A stretch of DNA of 53,111 bases from Flavobacterium sp. JAS. GTDB lineage: Bacteria; Bacteroidota; Bacteroidia; Flavobacteriales; Flavobacteriaceae. Positions 36,162 to 44,999 of the stretch are shown piece after piece. The stretch's first letter is position 1; each line of letters starts with the position of its first letter. The notes beneath the pieces are model-generated. The model saw nothing but the letters and a program-made list of their open reading frames with translations, searched no databases and was not told the DNA's origin. Position numbers and translations under genes: made by a program. Where the stretch lies: the NCBI RefSeq assembly GCF_020991455.1, contig NZ_JAJMOX010000020.1:1-53111 (forward strand). The letters are read 5' to 3'.

Positions 36162-36210
36162 TTGTTGCGACTAGTTATTGAATTCTCTTCTGGTTTTTTA
36201 ACATTCCTTG

Positions 36211-36343
36211 TAACATTGCCGTGCTACACGCAGTTTGGGACTAAATTAAGCTCATTATTCGAATTTGCCTAATCTTCCAAATACAAATCAATATTTAAAT
36301 TAAGCCAAATCGCCAAACTGCGTGTAGCGTGTGTTGGCAGTAA
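36211..36343 (-). repeat. attC-like palindromic repeat D
   Basis: The best palindrome of the set: CTACACGCAGTTTGG (36224-36238) is perfectly complementary to CCAAACTGCGTGTAG (36313-36327). Outside these arms lie TAACATTGCC on the left and CGTGTGTTGGCAG on the right, which pair with extra unpaired bases, as R boxes of attC sites do. The inner part keeps GACTAAATTAAGC and ATCTTCCAAATACAAATC. Confidence 0.75.
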
Positions 36344-37105
36344 TTATTTTCCTAATATCTGTTTAAAAAATTCTAATTCACTTCCATTTGGTAAATGTAA
36401 AGTTGTTAATTCCCCAGATTCTTTTATGGTACTTTTTAATATATATTCTGGAATTTTATGATCATTAGAATTTACAAAAAACATAAATTGTAAACTATCA
36501 ATTAAAAAGATATATCCATTTAAACCACCTTTTGTTCTTATTCTTTTAGGTTGAGCTATTAAGTTCTCAAATTTATTTTCGGTTCTCATAAATGAAGTTA
36601 TGACTATTGGATATTCCTCTTCTAAAGGTGTTATCTTTTCATAAATCATTTTTCTAATAATTTCTTCGTGTTTACTTCCAATACTAACTTCATTAAAAGT
36701 TGGTCTATCAGTTATACTTGCTCTCCATAATAGTGAAAGGAAAAATAATTTCATTTTTGTATAATCAATGTTGTTACAAATTGAATATTCTGCACCATCA
36801 TCTGGATTTATGAAGTTTTCGCATTTTGGTGCAATCTCTGGATTTAAGTTTTCTCCATACAGAGTATCTTTTGCATAGTCTTCGTAAATCCCTCCTAAAA
36901 TTCCGTTATCACAATCACCGCAAAGAATGTTTTTATCGTAATCTTCTTTTTGAATTTTTTTACTTTTAGTTTCTTTTGTATTCAAATTATAAGTTATGTC
37001 AAAAAAAGAGTGATTTTCGTCTTTCATTTTTTTGTACATAAATTTTGGGATTATATGTGCCTCAATTAACTTTTTATCTTTCTTACAAAGTTTGCAAATT
37101 CCCAT
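36344..37105 (-). CDS. HNH-like zinc protein
   Basis: A 253-residue protein with a treble-clef metal site: MGICKLCKKDK at the N-terminus, then LIEAHIIPKFMY (the His motif) and ILCGDCDNGILG near residue 70. This CxxC...HIIPK...CxxC layout is that of HNH-type nucleases, although the last catalytic His/Asn is not obvious, so activity is uncertain. The rest is a mixed alpha/beta domain without known relation (KLFFLSLLWRASITDR). The stop lies exactly at the end of repeat D. Upstream, on the same strand, a tRNA-like gene and its hairpin precede the gene. Confidence 0.7.
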   Translation of the reverse strand: MGICKLCKKDKKLIEAHIIPKFMYKKMKDENHSFFDITYNLNTKETKSKKIQKEDYDKNILCGDCDNGILGGIYEDYAKDTLYGENLNPEIAPKCENFINPDDGAEYSICNNIDYTKMKLFFLSLLWRASITDRPTFNEVSIGSKHEEIIRKMIYEKITPLEEEYPIVITSFMRTENKFENLIAQPKRIRTKGGLNGYIFLIDSLQFMFFVNSNDHKIPEYILKSTIKESGELTTLHLPNGSELEFFKQILGK

Positions 37106-37148
37106 AATATTGTTTTAAAAATTAAATTATGATGTTTTATAATCCCAA

Positions 37149-37168
37149 ATGGCTCCCGAAGGAGCCAT
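37149..37168 (-). terminator. Hairpin after the tRNA-like gene
   Basis: TGGCTCC-cgaa-GGAGCCA. On the minus strand it follows the tRNA 3' end by about 12 bases. The T run after it is weak, so it may act as a processing or partial termination signal. Confidence 0.55.
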
Positions 37169-37179
37169 AACTAAAATTA

Positions 37180-37266
37180 GCGGAGAGAACGGGATTCGAA
37201 CCCGTGGAAAGAATAAACGTTCACTTGTGTTTCAGACAAGCGCAATAAACCACTCTGCCATCTCCG
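37180..37266 (-). tRNA. tRNA-like gene, Ser-type body with GAA anticodon
   Basis: The minus strand folds as a class II tRNA. The D-arm is GCA...TGC around AGTGGTTTAT, the anticodon stem CTTGT / ACAAG encloses the loop CTGAAAC (GAA at the anticodon position), a long variable arm follows, and the T-arm is ACGGG-TTCGAAT-CCCGT. The body is like that of bacterial tRNA-Ser (GATGGCAGAGTGG start, CTCTCCG end), but the acceptor seems two bases short on the 5' side compared with GGAGAGA of normal tRNA-Ser. GAA is a Phe anticodon. It is either a decayed tRNA-Ser or an unusual tRNA with a changed anticodon. No CCA is encoded: the 3' end reads CCGCTA. Confidence 0.65.
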
Positions 37267-37371
37267 AATAAATTTTCATTTAAACTTACTCGGAAATAGT
37301 TGATTGTAAATTTAAAATTTATTTTTAACATTTTCCATTTTGAGTACCTTATTTCTGTTCTGCCCGATAAT

Positions 37372-37450
37372 TACTACCAATTCATTTATATATCTGACAA
37401 AACCACACAAAGCCATCCAAATTGGGTAGATATGTGTGATAAATTTCACA
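37372..37450 (-). repeat. Second cassette-border repeat, copy 1
   Basis: Begins ATTACTACCAATTCATTTA and contains CTGACAAAACCACACAAAGC and CCAAATTGGGTAGATATG. Near-copies lie at 49903-49985 and 51428-51500, each just upstream of the first gene of a cassette block. Confidence 0.7.
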
Positions 37451-37666
37451 TTATATCTTTTCAAATATATCTTTTTTTTTCACTATAAATTATTAAACAC
37501 CTTTTATTTGATTGATGCTTTGGCATCAATATTACCTTCTATAAAAACAAAAGAAGAAAAAATTATGATGCGCACTCTAAAATATTGTAATAATCTTCAA
37601 AAAACTGGTTAGATAATTGAATGCTTCCCGCTAATTATTCAACAAGATATTTATCTATTTAAAAAA
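37451..37666. other. Repeat tail between border repeat 1 and the IS1 element
   Basis: No gene. Contains GATTGATGCTTTGGCATCAAT (one hairpin arm pair) and, at 37555-37640, a sequence also found at 49183-49255 and partly at 50215-50285 (ATGATGCGCACTC, GGTTAGATAATTGAATGC, TTCCCGCTAA). The last words resemble a tRNA acceptor end. Confidence 0.55.
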
Positions 37667-38326
37667 TCAAGTCCAAAAATAAATTTTCAAAACAGCAGTA
37701 AAAATCACTAAACTTTTACTGAAGCAGATTGTTCTGCGGTTAAGTCTTTTCAGATGAGTTCTGAGTGTCAAATTCTTTCTTTCAATATGGTTTGTCCCGA
37801 AACGTTTTACTGAATGTAGTTTCTCTTCGATCAAATATCGATAGTTTTTCAATCTGTCCGTAAATATCTCTTTAGCTTCTGATAATTTTAGAGTTTCCAA
37901 AACACGACTCAGCGTTTTATTGGTTCGTTTCCCAACATTAAAACTGACAACTGTTTTAGTATTCCTTTCCAATGCATAAACCAGCCAGATATAATTTTTC
38001 TTGTGTCTGATATAAGTGCACAGTTCATCGACTTCATAAGTCTTGCCTTTGCTGATAATGGGTTTGATAATACTTCCGGCAATTGAAACAATTCTTTTCA
38101 ATAATGTTGTGGCTGATATTTTTAATATTCTTGCTGTGCTTCTTATTCCTAACCCTTCTTTTGTAAACAACACTATCTCCTGATTGACATCCCTTTTGTA
38201 AGCATTATACCTATAGTCAATCTGTTGTCTTTTTTGACAAACACAACATTTATAACGCTGATTTCCGTTAGATTGAAATCCATTTTTTATGCATTTACCA
38301 TTGCAAAAATTACATTTTATTTTCAT
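37667..38326 (-). CDS. IS1-family transposase
   Basis: A 219-residue transposase of the IS1 family in one frame. The N-terminal zinc ribbon is CNFCNGKCIKNGFQSNG with YKCCVCQK, followed by a helix-turn-helix (GLGIRSTARILKISATTLLK) and the catalytic domain with YEVDELCTYIRHKKNYIWLV, IFTDRLKNYR and GTNHIERKNLTLRTHLKRL. The Asp, Asp and Glu of the DDE type are all present, as is the RTICFSKS end. It is intact and may be active. No -1 frameshift is needed, unlike classical IS1. Inverted repeats could not be settled by eye. Confidence 0.9.
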   Translation of the reverse strand: MKIKCNFCNGKCIKNGFQSNGNQRYKCCVCQKRQQIDYRYNAYKRDVNQEIVLFTKEGLGIRSTARILKISATTLLKRIVSIAGSIIKPIISKGKTYEVDELCTYIRHKKNYIWLVYALERNTKTVVSFNVGKRTNKTLSRVLETLKLSEAKEIFTDRLKNYRYLIEEKLHSVKRFGTNHIERKNLTLRTHLKRLNRRTICFSKSLVIFTAVLKIYFWT

Positions 38327-38388
38327 GACCTAATTTGAAACACTAAGGTAAGGCAAAAGCATTTTAAGGCTTATTAAAAGACAAAAAA

Positions 38389-38418
38389 GAAAGAGACGAC
38401 CTGTCGGTCGTCTCTTTT
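38389..38418. terminator. Strong bidirectional terminator
   Basis: GAAAGAGACGACC-tgtc-GGTCGTCTCTTTT: an almost perfect 13-bp stem. It ends the RHS operon coming from the right (minus strand) and separates it from the IS1 element. Confidence 0.8.
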
Positions 38419-38532
38419 CTCTATTCACTAATTAAAATTATATGTTCTTTTTCAGTTAGTTAGGTGGTTACATTATAAAAACACCTAATCTGCAACACTA
38501 CCAAAAAATACACTATTGATACATTCCCCTAT

Positions 38533-39000
38533 CTACTGATAATACGTTTTCTTGCAAGAATTAATAGCTTTTTTAGTTTTCTTATCTATTAAAATACTAT
38601 AATAATCATCTATATTTTTATTTGTCACATTTATCACTACCACTATATCATCCTCTTTTGGATAATGTTTAAAAACATATACATTACCTATTTTTCTATT
38701 TGAAATAAATAATTTTTTTAAGAATCCTATTTTTTTTAAAATAGGATAAGGAATATTTACTTTTACATTTTCCGTTTCTTCATAATTATCAACCTTTTTT
38801 AAAACCATACAAAAACTATAAGGCAGAGGTGAAGTCATTTCTAAATTACCATCAAAAACCAAGTACTTCAATTGATTATATGATTCAGATAATTCTTCAG
38901 CAAAATAATTTACCGCTATTTGCTCGTATGGTATTATTTCAATCTGTGCATTAACACTTATTGTGAAAAAAAATGTCAATATTAAATATGTACTTTTCAT
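38533..39000 (-). CDS. Small exported protein, putative immunity partner of the RHS protein
   Basis: A 155-residue protein starting MKSTYLILTFFFTISVNAQ, a signal peptide with a cleavage-like NAQ, so it is exported. The frame opens 16 residues earlier but that part is charged and overlaps the RHS gene. The mature part is beta-rich (LVFDGNLEMTSPLPYSFCMV and KEDDIVVVINVTNKN) with no known domain. It lies 7 bp after the RHS gene. In polymorphic toxin loci the gene directly after the toxin C-terminus usually encodes the immunity protein, and a periplasmic location would fit protection from an exported protease. This role is inferred from position only. Confidence 0.65.
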   Translation of the reverse strand: MKSTYLILTFFFTISVNAQIEIIPYEQIAVNYFAEELSESYNQLKYLVFDGNLEMTSPLPYSFCMVLKKVDNYEETENVKVNIPYPILKKIGFLKKLFISNRKIGNVYVFKHYPKEDDIVVVINVTNKNIDDYYSILIDKKTKKAINSCKKTYYQ

Positions 39001-39007
39001 GTAATTG

Positions 39008-42000
39008 TTATTTAGCTCTTTTAATTGCTTCATTTTTCTTTCTATCAAAACTTTTTTGAGTCACTACACTTCCAGCTGTAAAATTCGCAGGAGCTGTACC
39101 TGAAATACCATTTATAGACCCTATTGCACCATTTCCTGTATTATCACCATACTGAGATGCCCCTAAACCAACTCTACTCAAAGTCTCTCCAACACTTCTT
39201 GTGGTAGCACTGCTACCTCCTGTTCTACTCATTAAACCAGAAGCATGTGACATTCCAAAATTATGTCCTACTTCATGCTTTCCAGTATCAGTCTTTCTTT
39301 CGGCATCACTCCTAACAACTGCATCATTACCACCTGTCAAACCTTGCTTTTTATCATCTCTTTTTAGAGAGATATGATCACTACTTGTTACAAGTGAATT
39401 AATTTCATTATTATTGGGATTTTTATCTCTTCCTTCTTGTGCTCTTTGGTAACCAGCTGTTAAAAAGTCTGAACCTTCAGTTGCAACAGCACTATCATCT
39501 ACCTCAACGGTTACATCAAAATTAATCGAATAAGATTCTGCATCAACTCCTTCTCCAATAGCGTAAGCAAAATTACCACTTTGTTCATTCCAGTAGCTTG
39601 CTATATCATTCATCAAATTGCTATCATTACTATTAACAATATAGTGCGACTTTATTGATATAGTTTTTGTATCATGATTAATATAAATCCCAAAATCCAT
39701 ACCATCATAATCAACAAACATCAAAGGATTATTTCCCGCATACATATAAGGTGTTTTTTCAAAATAATTCTCCGCCAGCGGGTCAATATTCATCCACCTG
39801 CCAATGGCAGGGTCATAATTCCTTGCCCCATAGTCGTAAAGGTTCAGTGACAGCTCATCCTGAAGCTCTTTACCATTGTACTTATACTTATTACCTGTCG
39901 GTACATTATCATTATACCCTTTGTGTTTTAAACCAAAAGGATAATAATTATTCTCTTCAATAATTTCAAGAACTTGTGTCGTTGGGTTTTTGGCATAACT
40001 CAAACGTATGTTACCCAAATGATCTTTGTACTGAAACACGTATGAAAGCGCGCCGGCTGTATTTTTAACATAACCTTCTGCTGTCGGGAAAAACTCCAAT
40101 ACGGTATTCTTATACTGAAATCCATCTAGATAATTAGTATTAGTTGTAACGGTTCCTTCAGTTACAATTTTCTCTAATTTCTGCCCTGCTGCGTTGTAAA
40201 TATACTCAATGCTTCCTGTTGTTCCAAATGTAATTTTCTTTGGTAAATTCAACTGGTTATAGGTAATGGCGGTAATGTTTTTGTTTTTATCGGTAATCAT
40301 ATTACCATTGGCATCATAAGTATAATCGTCGCCTGTTTTATTGAAGTCGTTAAAACCGCTCGTATTATTGGTATTGTCTGTTACTTTTCCTAATTGGTTT
40401 GAATTGGCGGGATAAGTATAAGCGAGATTATCTATTTCTATGATTCCTACCTGAGGATCAGTATCTCCTTTTCTGACCAAAGACATGATATTACCGTTTT
40501 TGTCATAGGTCAGGTTTTCGTCATAGGCATTTGTAGTTAACCCACTCTTTTCGTAAATAGCATTTTTTAATCGGTTTAGGTTGTCGTATTTGTATCCATA
40601 AGCCCTCTCAATATTGTCTGCTCCGGTTCTCCAGAATGTTTCAGAAATATTACCGTTATAAAGCGCAGTAACTCCCGTAATTCCTGCCTGAATCGTATTA
40701 TAATTGATCTTGAAAGCAAATAAATCTTTTATTTCAGAACCCTGCTGCAGATTGGCTGTTTTATTAATTTCAGTTAACCAGCCTCTTATATTATAATTAA
40801 AATCTACTTTCTGCAGGGGAGCTCCTGTAGTATTACCTACATTTTTGCTTATCAATTGTCCTAATTCATCATAAGTGTTAGCAGCCATTAGTTGTATAGC
40901 TCCCCCGTTAATTTGATGGGTATGGGTCAATAAACGATCCTGAGGCGAATAGGTAAAATCTTCCCTTATCGTCATCTCTGTGCTCCCTGAGGTTCGTTTA
41001 TGTTTAGAAATAGTGTATAAAGCCTTACCCGTAAAGTCAAGTTTACTGTCTGTAAAAGTATAGCCCCCCAAATGATTTTGGGTATAGGTTCGAACTGGCC
41101 TTGCATTATCACCATAGAAGGTTGTACTTGTTTCTCCTGCTATTGAAGCTGCTGTAGAAACTGCTCTGGTCCAGCTGCCTGTGGCTAAAGTTTTAACGTT
41201 TGTTAAAACTGTTTGTCCTTCTATCGTTGTCGGAGTAGGCTGAGCACCCGGAAAAACATAATCATCATAATAATTAACCGTTAAGAGTTTAAAACTGGTT
41301 GGTGCAATACTATTATTATAATTAGTAGCAATACCATCAATAGTCTTTGCGATTTTAGTTTCATATAAAACCGTGGCCAAATTTTGAGCATCCTGCAGCG
41401 TTTTTCGTGATGCAGAACTCGCAGCCTGATTATTCCAGCCTGTGTAAATGGGACGGCCCAAAGCATCGTATTTTGTAATCAGCCAGCCTATTGCGGCATC
41501 ATCTTTAAATGGTGAGAATGCGGGGCCAGTCGCCACTGGGCGGTCTAATTTATCGTAGACTATAAACTCCCATTGTTTACCGGGCAATTTTTTCTCAACT
41601 AGTCGATTACGGTTATCGTATTTGTATTGGTAACATAAACTGTTCAGAACATTTACATCAATTGCTGCATCAGCTTTTGGCGGAATTACATAGGTGAGGT
41701 TTCCGTAATTATCATATACATAATAGGTATCATGTTTTACTCCTGCATCGTAGGTTCTTTTTAAAACGACTTGTCCTTCTTTGTTCTTGAATTCTACAGT
41801 TGAACCAGCCGTCTCTGTAGGACTAGCAGCTGTATTTTCATCATAAGTTATGTTTTTATACAGTTGCCCTGCAGTATAGAAAGTAGTTCCTGCGCCATTA
41901 CCAAGTGCAATTTCATATTGCCCCGATGCCACTGTCCAGGTCGTAGTCACATAATACAATTTTACTTCGCTGGCAACATTTGTATTATAGCCTAATTTTA

Positions 42001-42508
42001 TCGTATGACCACTTGCTAATGTCCAGTCGTTGCCTGGTGCTCCCTGCTGCAATACTCTATTGAGCGGGGAGGATTCTATATTTTTCTCACTAAACGGATT
42101 TGTATTTACAGCCCCATACTTAGTTTGATATTGTGCTATTACGTTTGTAAGCAATGTTGTCGGGTCAATGTAAGCACCGCTAGTCTGACTCGAAGCATAT
42201 GGGAGATACTCTTTGGTCTGTCTGCCGAAACCATCGTACTCAATTGGTGTTACAAGGTCTTTACCTGAGGCAGACTGCTGATAACTTACTTGTTGTTTTG
42301 GTCTTCCAAGACCGTCAAAATAAGTGGTATTTTGAGCTGCCTGAGAAATTGTTGGCGCTGTTATTTTTGTCGCACTTGGTACTTTGTAAGTAACTGTTTT
42401 AATGTAATTTTCGGTTTGGGTCTGAGCTGTCATGAAAACTGGTACTAGAACAAATAGTATTGACAAACAAAAGATATGAGCGAAATTTTTTATAGTTTTT
42501 TTATACAT
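39008..42508 (-). CDS. DUF6443 / RHS-repeat protein with C-terminal metzincin domain
   Basis: A 1166-residue exported protein. Residues 1-29 are a signal peptide (ending FMTAQ). A DUF6443 domain follows (NTTYFDGLGRPKQQVSYQQS), then YD repeats, and the RHS core with YPFGLKHKGYN, YDYGARNYDPAIGRWMNIDP and YAGNNPLMFVDYDGMD near residue 930. After this conserved end comes a variable C-terminal region of about 230 residues with HEVGHNFGMSH at 1078-1088: the full HExxHxxGxxH zinc motif of metzincin peptidases, plus a possible Met-turn (SGLMSRTGG). The plan is that of a polymorphic toxin with a protease payload. It follows a T9SS-type protein (19-bp gap) and precedes a small exported protein. Confidence 0.85.
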   Translation of the reverse strand: MYKKTIKNFAHIFCLSILFVLVPVFMTAQTQTENYIKTVTYKVPSATKITAPTISQAAQNTTYFDGLGRPKQQVSYQQSASGKDLVTPIEYDGFGRQTKEYLPYASSQTSGAYIDPTTLLTNVIAQYQTKYGAVNTNPFSEKNIESSPLNRVLQQGAPGNDWTLASGHTIKLGYNTNVASEVKLYYVTTTWTVASGQYEIALGNGAGTTFYTAGQLYKNITYDENTAASPTETAGSTVEFKNKEGQVVLKRTYDAGVKHDTYYVYDNYGNLTYVIPPKADAAIDVNVLNSLCYQYKYDNRNRLVEKKLPGKQWEFIVYDKLDRPVATGPAFSPFKDDAAIGWLITKYDALGRPIYTGWNNQAASSASRKTLQDAQNLATVLYETKIAKTIDGIATNYNNSIAPTSFKLLTVNYYDDYVFPGAQPTPTTIEGQTVLTNVKTLATGSWTRAVSTAASIAGETSTTFYGDNARPVRTYTQNHLGGYTFTDSKLDFTGKALYTISKHKRTSGSTEMTIREDFTYSPQDRLLTHTHQINGGAIQLMAANTYDELGQLISKNVGNTTGAPLQKVDFNYNIRGWLTEINKTANLQQGSEIKDLFAFKINYNTIQAGITGVTALYNGNISETFWRTGADNIERAYGYKYDNLNRLKNAIYEKSGLTTNAYDENLTYDKNGNIMSLVRKGDTDPQVGIIEIDNLAYTYPANSNQLGKVTDNTNNTSGFNDFNKTGDDYTYDANGNMITDKNKNITAITYNQLNLPKKITFGTTGSIEYIYNAAGQKLEKIVTEGTVTTNTNYLDGFQYKNTVLEFFPTAEGYVKNTAGALSYVFQYKDHLGNIRLSYAKNPTTQVLEIIEENNYYPFGLKHKGYNDNVPTGNKYKYNGKELQDELSLNLYDYGARNYDPAIGRWMNIDPLAENYFEKTPYMYAGNNPLMFVDYDGMDFGIYINHDTKTISIKSHYIVNSNDSNLMNDIASYWNEQSGNFAYAIGEGVDAESYSINFDVTVEVDDSAVATEGSDFLTAGYQRAQEGRDKNPNNNEINSLVTSSDHISLKRDDKKQGLTGGNDAVVRSDAERKTDTGKHEVGHNFGMSHASGLMSRTGGSSATTRSVGETLSRVGLGASQYGDNTGNGAIGSINGISGTAPANFTAGSVVTQKSFDRKKNEAIKRAK

Positions 42509-42527
42509 TTTCTATTGCTATTTTTGC

Positions 42528-44195
42528 TTATTTACTTGTATTTCTCTTTATCACTTTTACTGATTCCTTTTTTACATTTGTTTTGATATTAACAATGTAA
42601 ATTCCATCTGAATAACGGCTTAAATCTACAGGCACCGTTCTGTTAGAAATCGCAAATTCTTGCAAGACACGACCAGTCATATCAACCAAAGTGGCGGTTC
42701 CTTCAGTAAAATCATAGCCAATAATGACATTGGTATATGTCGATACCGGGTTAGGAACAGCTTCAATACTAGATTTAACTTTCTCAACTTTTGTTTTGTC
42801 TTTTAATTTAACCACCCAAAAATCATTACTGCCTATATTGGAGTTTTTATCTTTTGAAGAGCCTGAGTTTGAAGTACCAGCCATTAAGTAACCACCATCT
42901 CGGGTTTCGATTAACTTTCTTAGAATATCCTCTCCACTGCTGCCAACTGTTTTATTCCAAAGCTGTTCTCCTTTTTCGTCTATTTTAAGTGCTATGTAAT
43001 CATTAATACCATCCTTCTCTTTGGCAACGCCAGCTTTTTTAGCCAGATTACCAACTAAAGATTGTGTGGTTTCTGATTTCGCATAACCGCCTATTAAATA
43101 CGTATGGTCTGTATTTTCTACCAATGAAGTTAAAATATCTACGTTACCAAAATCATAGGTTTTACTCCAGTCCACGCTTCCTTCGTTATCTAATTTTAAA
43201 ATCCAGAAATCAGTTCCATTTGCAACTATACCACCTTGCGGAGTAAGTGCATTGGTACTACTAGAATTTCCTCCTACAATATAGCCTCCATCAAAAGTTT
43301 GATGAATTACATAAGGCTGATCGTCTCCATCTGCGCCATAAGTATTCTGCCATTGAATTTCACCAAGATTATTTATTTTAATAATCCAATAGTCTCCGGC
43401 ACCTGTATCATTATCTGTTTTATCGCCTGAAATTGGAGAGTTTGAATATCCTGCCAAAATATATCCATTATCAATAGTCTGTTCCATGCTTCTTAACAAG
43501 TCGGCATATTCTCCTCCATATGTTTTTTGCCATTCAATACTTCCTTCCTTACTGAGCTTTACAACCCAATAATCCATGTTTCCTCTACTTTTTTCTGATT
43601 TATTGAATAAATCAGCCTTAGTAGTGGTAGTTGATTTCCCTTCTGGTTTTGTGTTTGAAATCGGTGGAGGGTTGGAATTTGAAGAACCTCCTAATATATA
43701 ACCTCCGTCTTTGGTTTGAAAAGCACATAATAATTCATCCTGACCATTCCCTCCAATAGTTCGTTGCCACTGCTCCTCTCCAGCGGCATCTAATTTTATG
43801 ACCCAAAAATCAGTAATTCCTTTACAGGCTTCGCCTTTTTGAAAACCATTTCCAGAACTTGAAGTACCCGCCAAAATAAATCCGCCATCTTTAGTTCCTT
43901 TAATACTTTGGAGTAAATCAAACCCATTTCCACCAATGCTTTTTTGCCAGTCGAGTTCTCCTTTTTCATTCATTTTCCAAATCCAATAATCCAAATCTCC
44001 ATGATTATCATCTTCTTTATTTCCGGTTTTATCAGATACGGAACTTCCAGCCAGAATAAATCCATAATCGGCTGTAGGTAGGGCATCATAAAGATAATCT
44101 GCATGTATTCCGCCATATGATTTTTCCCAAAGGATGTCTTGGGGATAAGTAAATAGTGGTAAGAAAAAGGGAAATAGTAAGTAAAGTTTTTTCAT
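42528..44195 (-). CDS. T9SS type A sorting domain protein with repeats
   Basis: A 555-residue exported protein starting MKKLYLLFPFFLPLFTYPQ (signal peptide). It contains about eight repeats of roughly 55 residues with the pattern GGYILAGSSNSN / WVVKLDxxGxxxWQKTYGG, a predicted beta-propeller. The C-terminus (VEKVKSSIEAVPNPVSTYTN then VDMTGRVLQEF and VDLSRYSDGIYIVNIKT) is a type A sorting signal for the type IX secretion system, so it is taken across the outer membrane and attached or released. It leads the operon with the RHS and the putative immunity genes. A TAGATTTG promoter box lies at 44237-44244. A decayed relative lies at 45000-45126 on the other strand. Confidence 0.85.
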   Translation of the reverse strand: MKKLYLLFPFFLPLFTYPQDILWEKSYGGIHADYLYDALPTADYGFILAGSSVSDKTGNKEDDNHGDLDYWIWKMNEKGELDWQKSIGGNGFDLLQSIKGTKDGGFILAGTSSSGNGFQKGEACKGITDFWVIKLDAAGEEQWQRTIGGNGQDELLCAFQTKDGGYILGGSSNSNPPPISNTKPEGKSTTTTKADLFNKSEKSRGNMDYWVVKLSKEGSIEWQKTYGGEYADLLRSMEQTIDNGYILAGYSNSPISGDKTDNDTGAGDYWIIKINNLGEIQWQNTYGADGDDQPYVIHQTFDGGYIVGGNSSSTNALTPQGGIVANGTDFWILKLDNEGSVDWSKTYDFGNVDILTSLVENTDHTYLIGGYAKSETTQSLVGNLAKKAGVAKEKDGINDYIALKIDEKGEQLWNKTVGSSGEDILRKLIETRDGGYLMAGTSNSGSSKDKNSNIGSNDFWVVKLKDKTKVEKVKSSIEAVPNPVSTYTNVIIGYDFTEGTATLVDMTGRVLQEFAISNRTVPVDLSRYSDGIYIVNIKTNVKKESVKVIKRNTSK

Positions 44196-44216
44196 GCGAA
44201 ATTTTGGTTATGATTT

Positions 44217-44259
44217 GGTAAAATATAATTTGTACGCAAATCTAAGCCAGACATTTGTT
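44217..44259 (-). promoter_or_regulatory. Promoter region of the T9SS-RHS operon, inverted copy 1
   Basis: On the minus strand: AACAAATGTCTGGCTTAGA-TTTGCG..., with the -7 box TAGATTTG (plus-strand 44237-44244) about 40 bp from the start codon. A near-identical stretch points the other way at 44883-44924. Confidence 0.65.
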
Positions 44260-44350
44260 AAAAATTTACGTAAAACCACATTTAGGTATTAACATTCGAA
44301 TTTTTACCAATAAATATGCTAAAAATTGATAGAAATCTATAGAAATATAA

Positions 44351-44384
44351 CCATCAAAATCTAAATGATATTGATGGGTTTTTT
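44351..44384. terminator. Hairpin with T run
   Basis: CCATCAA / TTGATGG stem around a 13-base loop, followed by TTTTTT. The stem word is the same as in the hairpin behind the tRNA fragment at 10623. Confidence 0.55.
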
Positions 44385-44447
44385 AGTTGTTAAAAGTGAA
44401 ATTCAGATACTATTTATACACTCAAAATTTTCATATCATTTATTAAA

Positions 44448-44476
44448 TGGTTCAAGAATTGTCCCGTTAGGATATT
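44448..44476 (+). other. tRNA-3'-end-like scar
   Basis: TGGTTCAAGAATT followed by GTCCCGTTAGGATATT. It resembles a tRNA T-arm (GTTCGAG...TCCCG) with AATTG inserted. The same form with AATTG occurs near 51790 and 52901. Confidence 0.5.
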
Positions 44477-44479
44477 AAG

Positions 44480-44511
44480 ACAAAAGCTTCAGATTTCTCT
44501 GAAGCTTTTGT
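44480..44511 (+). terminator. Strong hairpin terminator after the scar
   Basis: ACAAAAGCTTCAGA-tttc-TCTGAAGCTTTTGT: a perfect 14-bp stem with flanking T residues. Confidence 0.8.
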
Positions 44512-44667
44512 GTTTTAAGTTAAAAACGTGAAAAGTCGGGAGACTTTTATCAGGTTTGCAATTTCTAATACGTAAAAAAATGAGCAAAGGCAGAGACATT
44601 TGCAGTGTGAATTAGGAAACACTTTTCGGAGCAGGGGATATGATACTTAAGGTTATTATCAAGTTAC

Positions 44668-44775
44668 ATAATTCTTCAGGTAGTGTATTTTAAATTAGGA
44701 TTCAGAAGTAGTAATTACTGTGACGTAGAAGAAATAGTGAAGAATAAGGGGATTATGGATTATGCCAAGATTTAA
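44668..44775 (+). pseudogene. Remnant of an IS6-family transposase, N-terminal part
   Basis: The 36-codon frame reads IILQVVYFKLGFRSSNYCDV followed by EEIVKNKGIMDYAKI and a stop. This matches the N-terminal part of IS6-type transposases of Bacteroidota (IILQAVYFKL...YRDVEEI...RG...DHATI). The DDE domain and the rest are gone. It shows that an IS6-type element once sat between the two RHS loci. Confidence 0.7.
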
Positions 44776-44882
44776 AGCTCTCCCTGGTTAAGCCAGCTAT
44801 TAAAATTATTTCTAGCCCCAAAACACATGTTTTTGGTATTTTTAAAAAGTTAAAGTAAAAATGTGGAAAGCCGTAAACTTTA

Positions 44883-44924
44883 AACAAATGTCTGACTTAG
44901 ATTTGCACGTAAATAAATTATACC
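44883..44924 (+). promoter_or_regulatory. Promoter-like region, inverted copy 2
   Basis: AACAAATGTCTGACTTAGAT continuing TTGCACGTAAATAAATTATACC, with TAGATTTG at 44898-44905. It is the plus-strand counterpart of 44217-44259 and precedes the T9SS-gene remnant. Confidence 0.6.
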
Positions 44925-44999
44925 AGACACTAATCAAATATTACTTATCAAGAATTTGACCTATTATTTACTCTCTTCTGCTCAATGTTTATTTAGCCT

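Noticed and set aside
44448..44476. A complete tRNA gene at the scar
   Set aside because: Only T-arm-like sequence; no D-arm or anticodon arm upstream.
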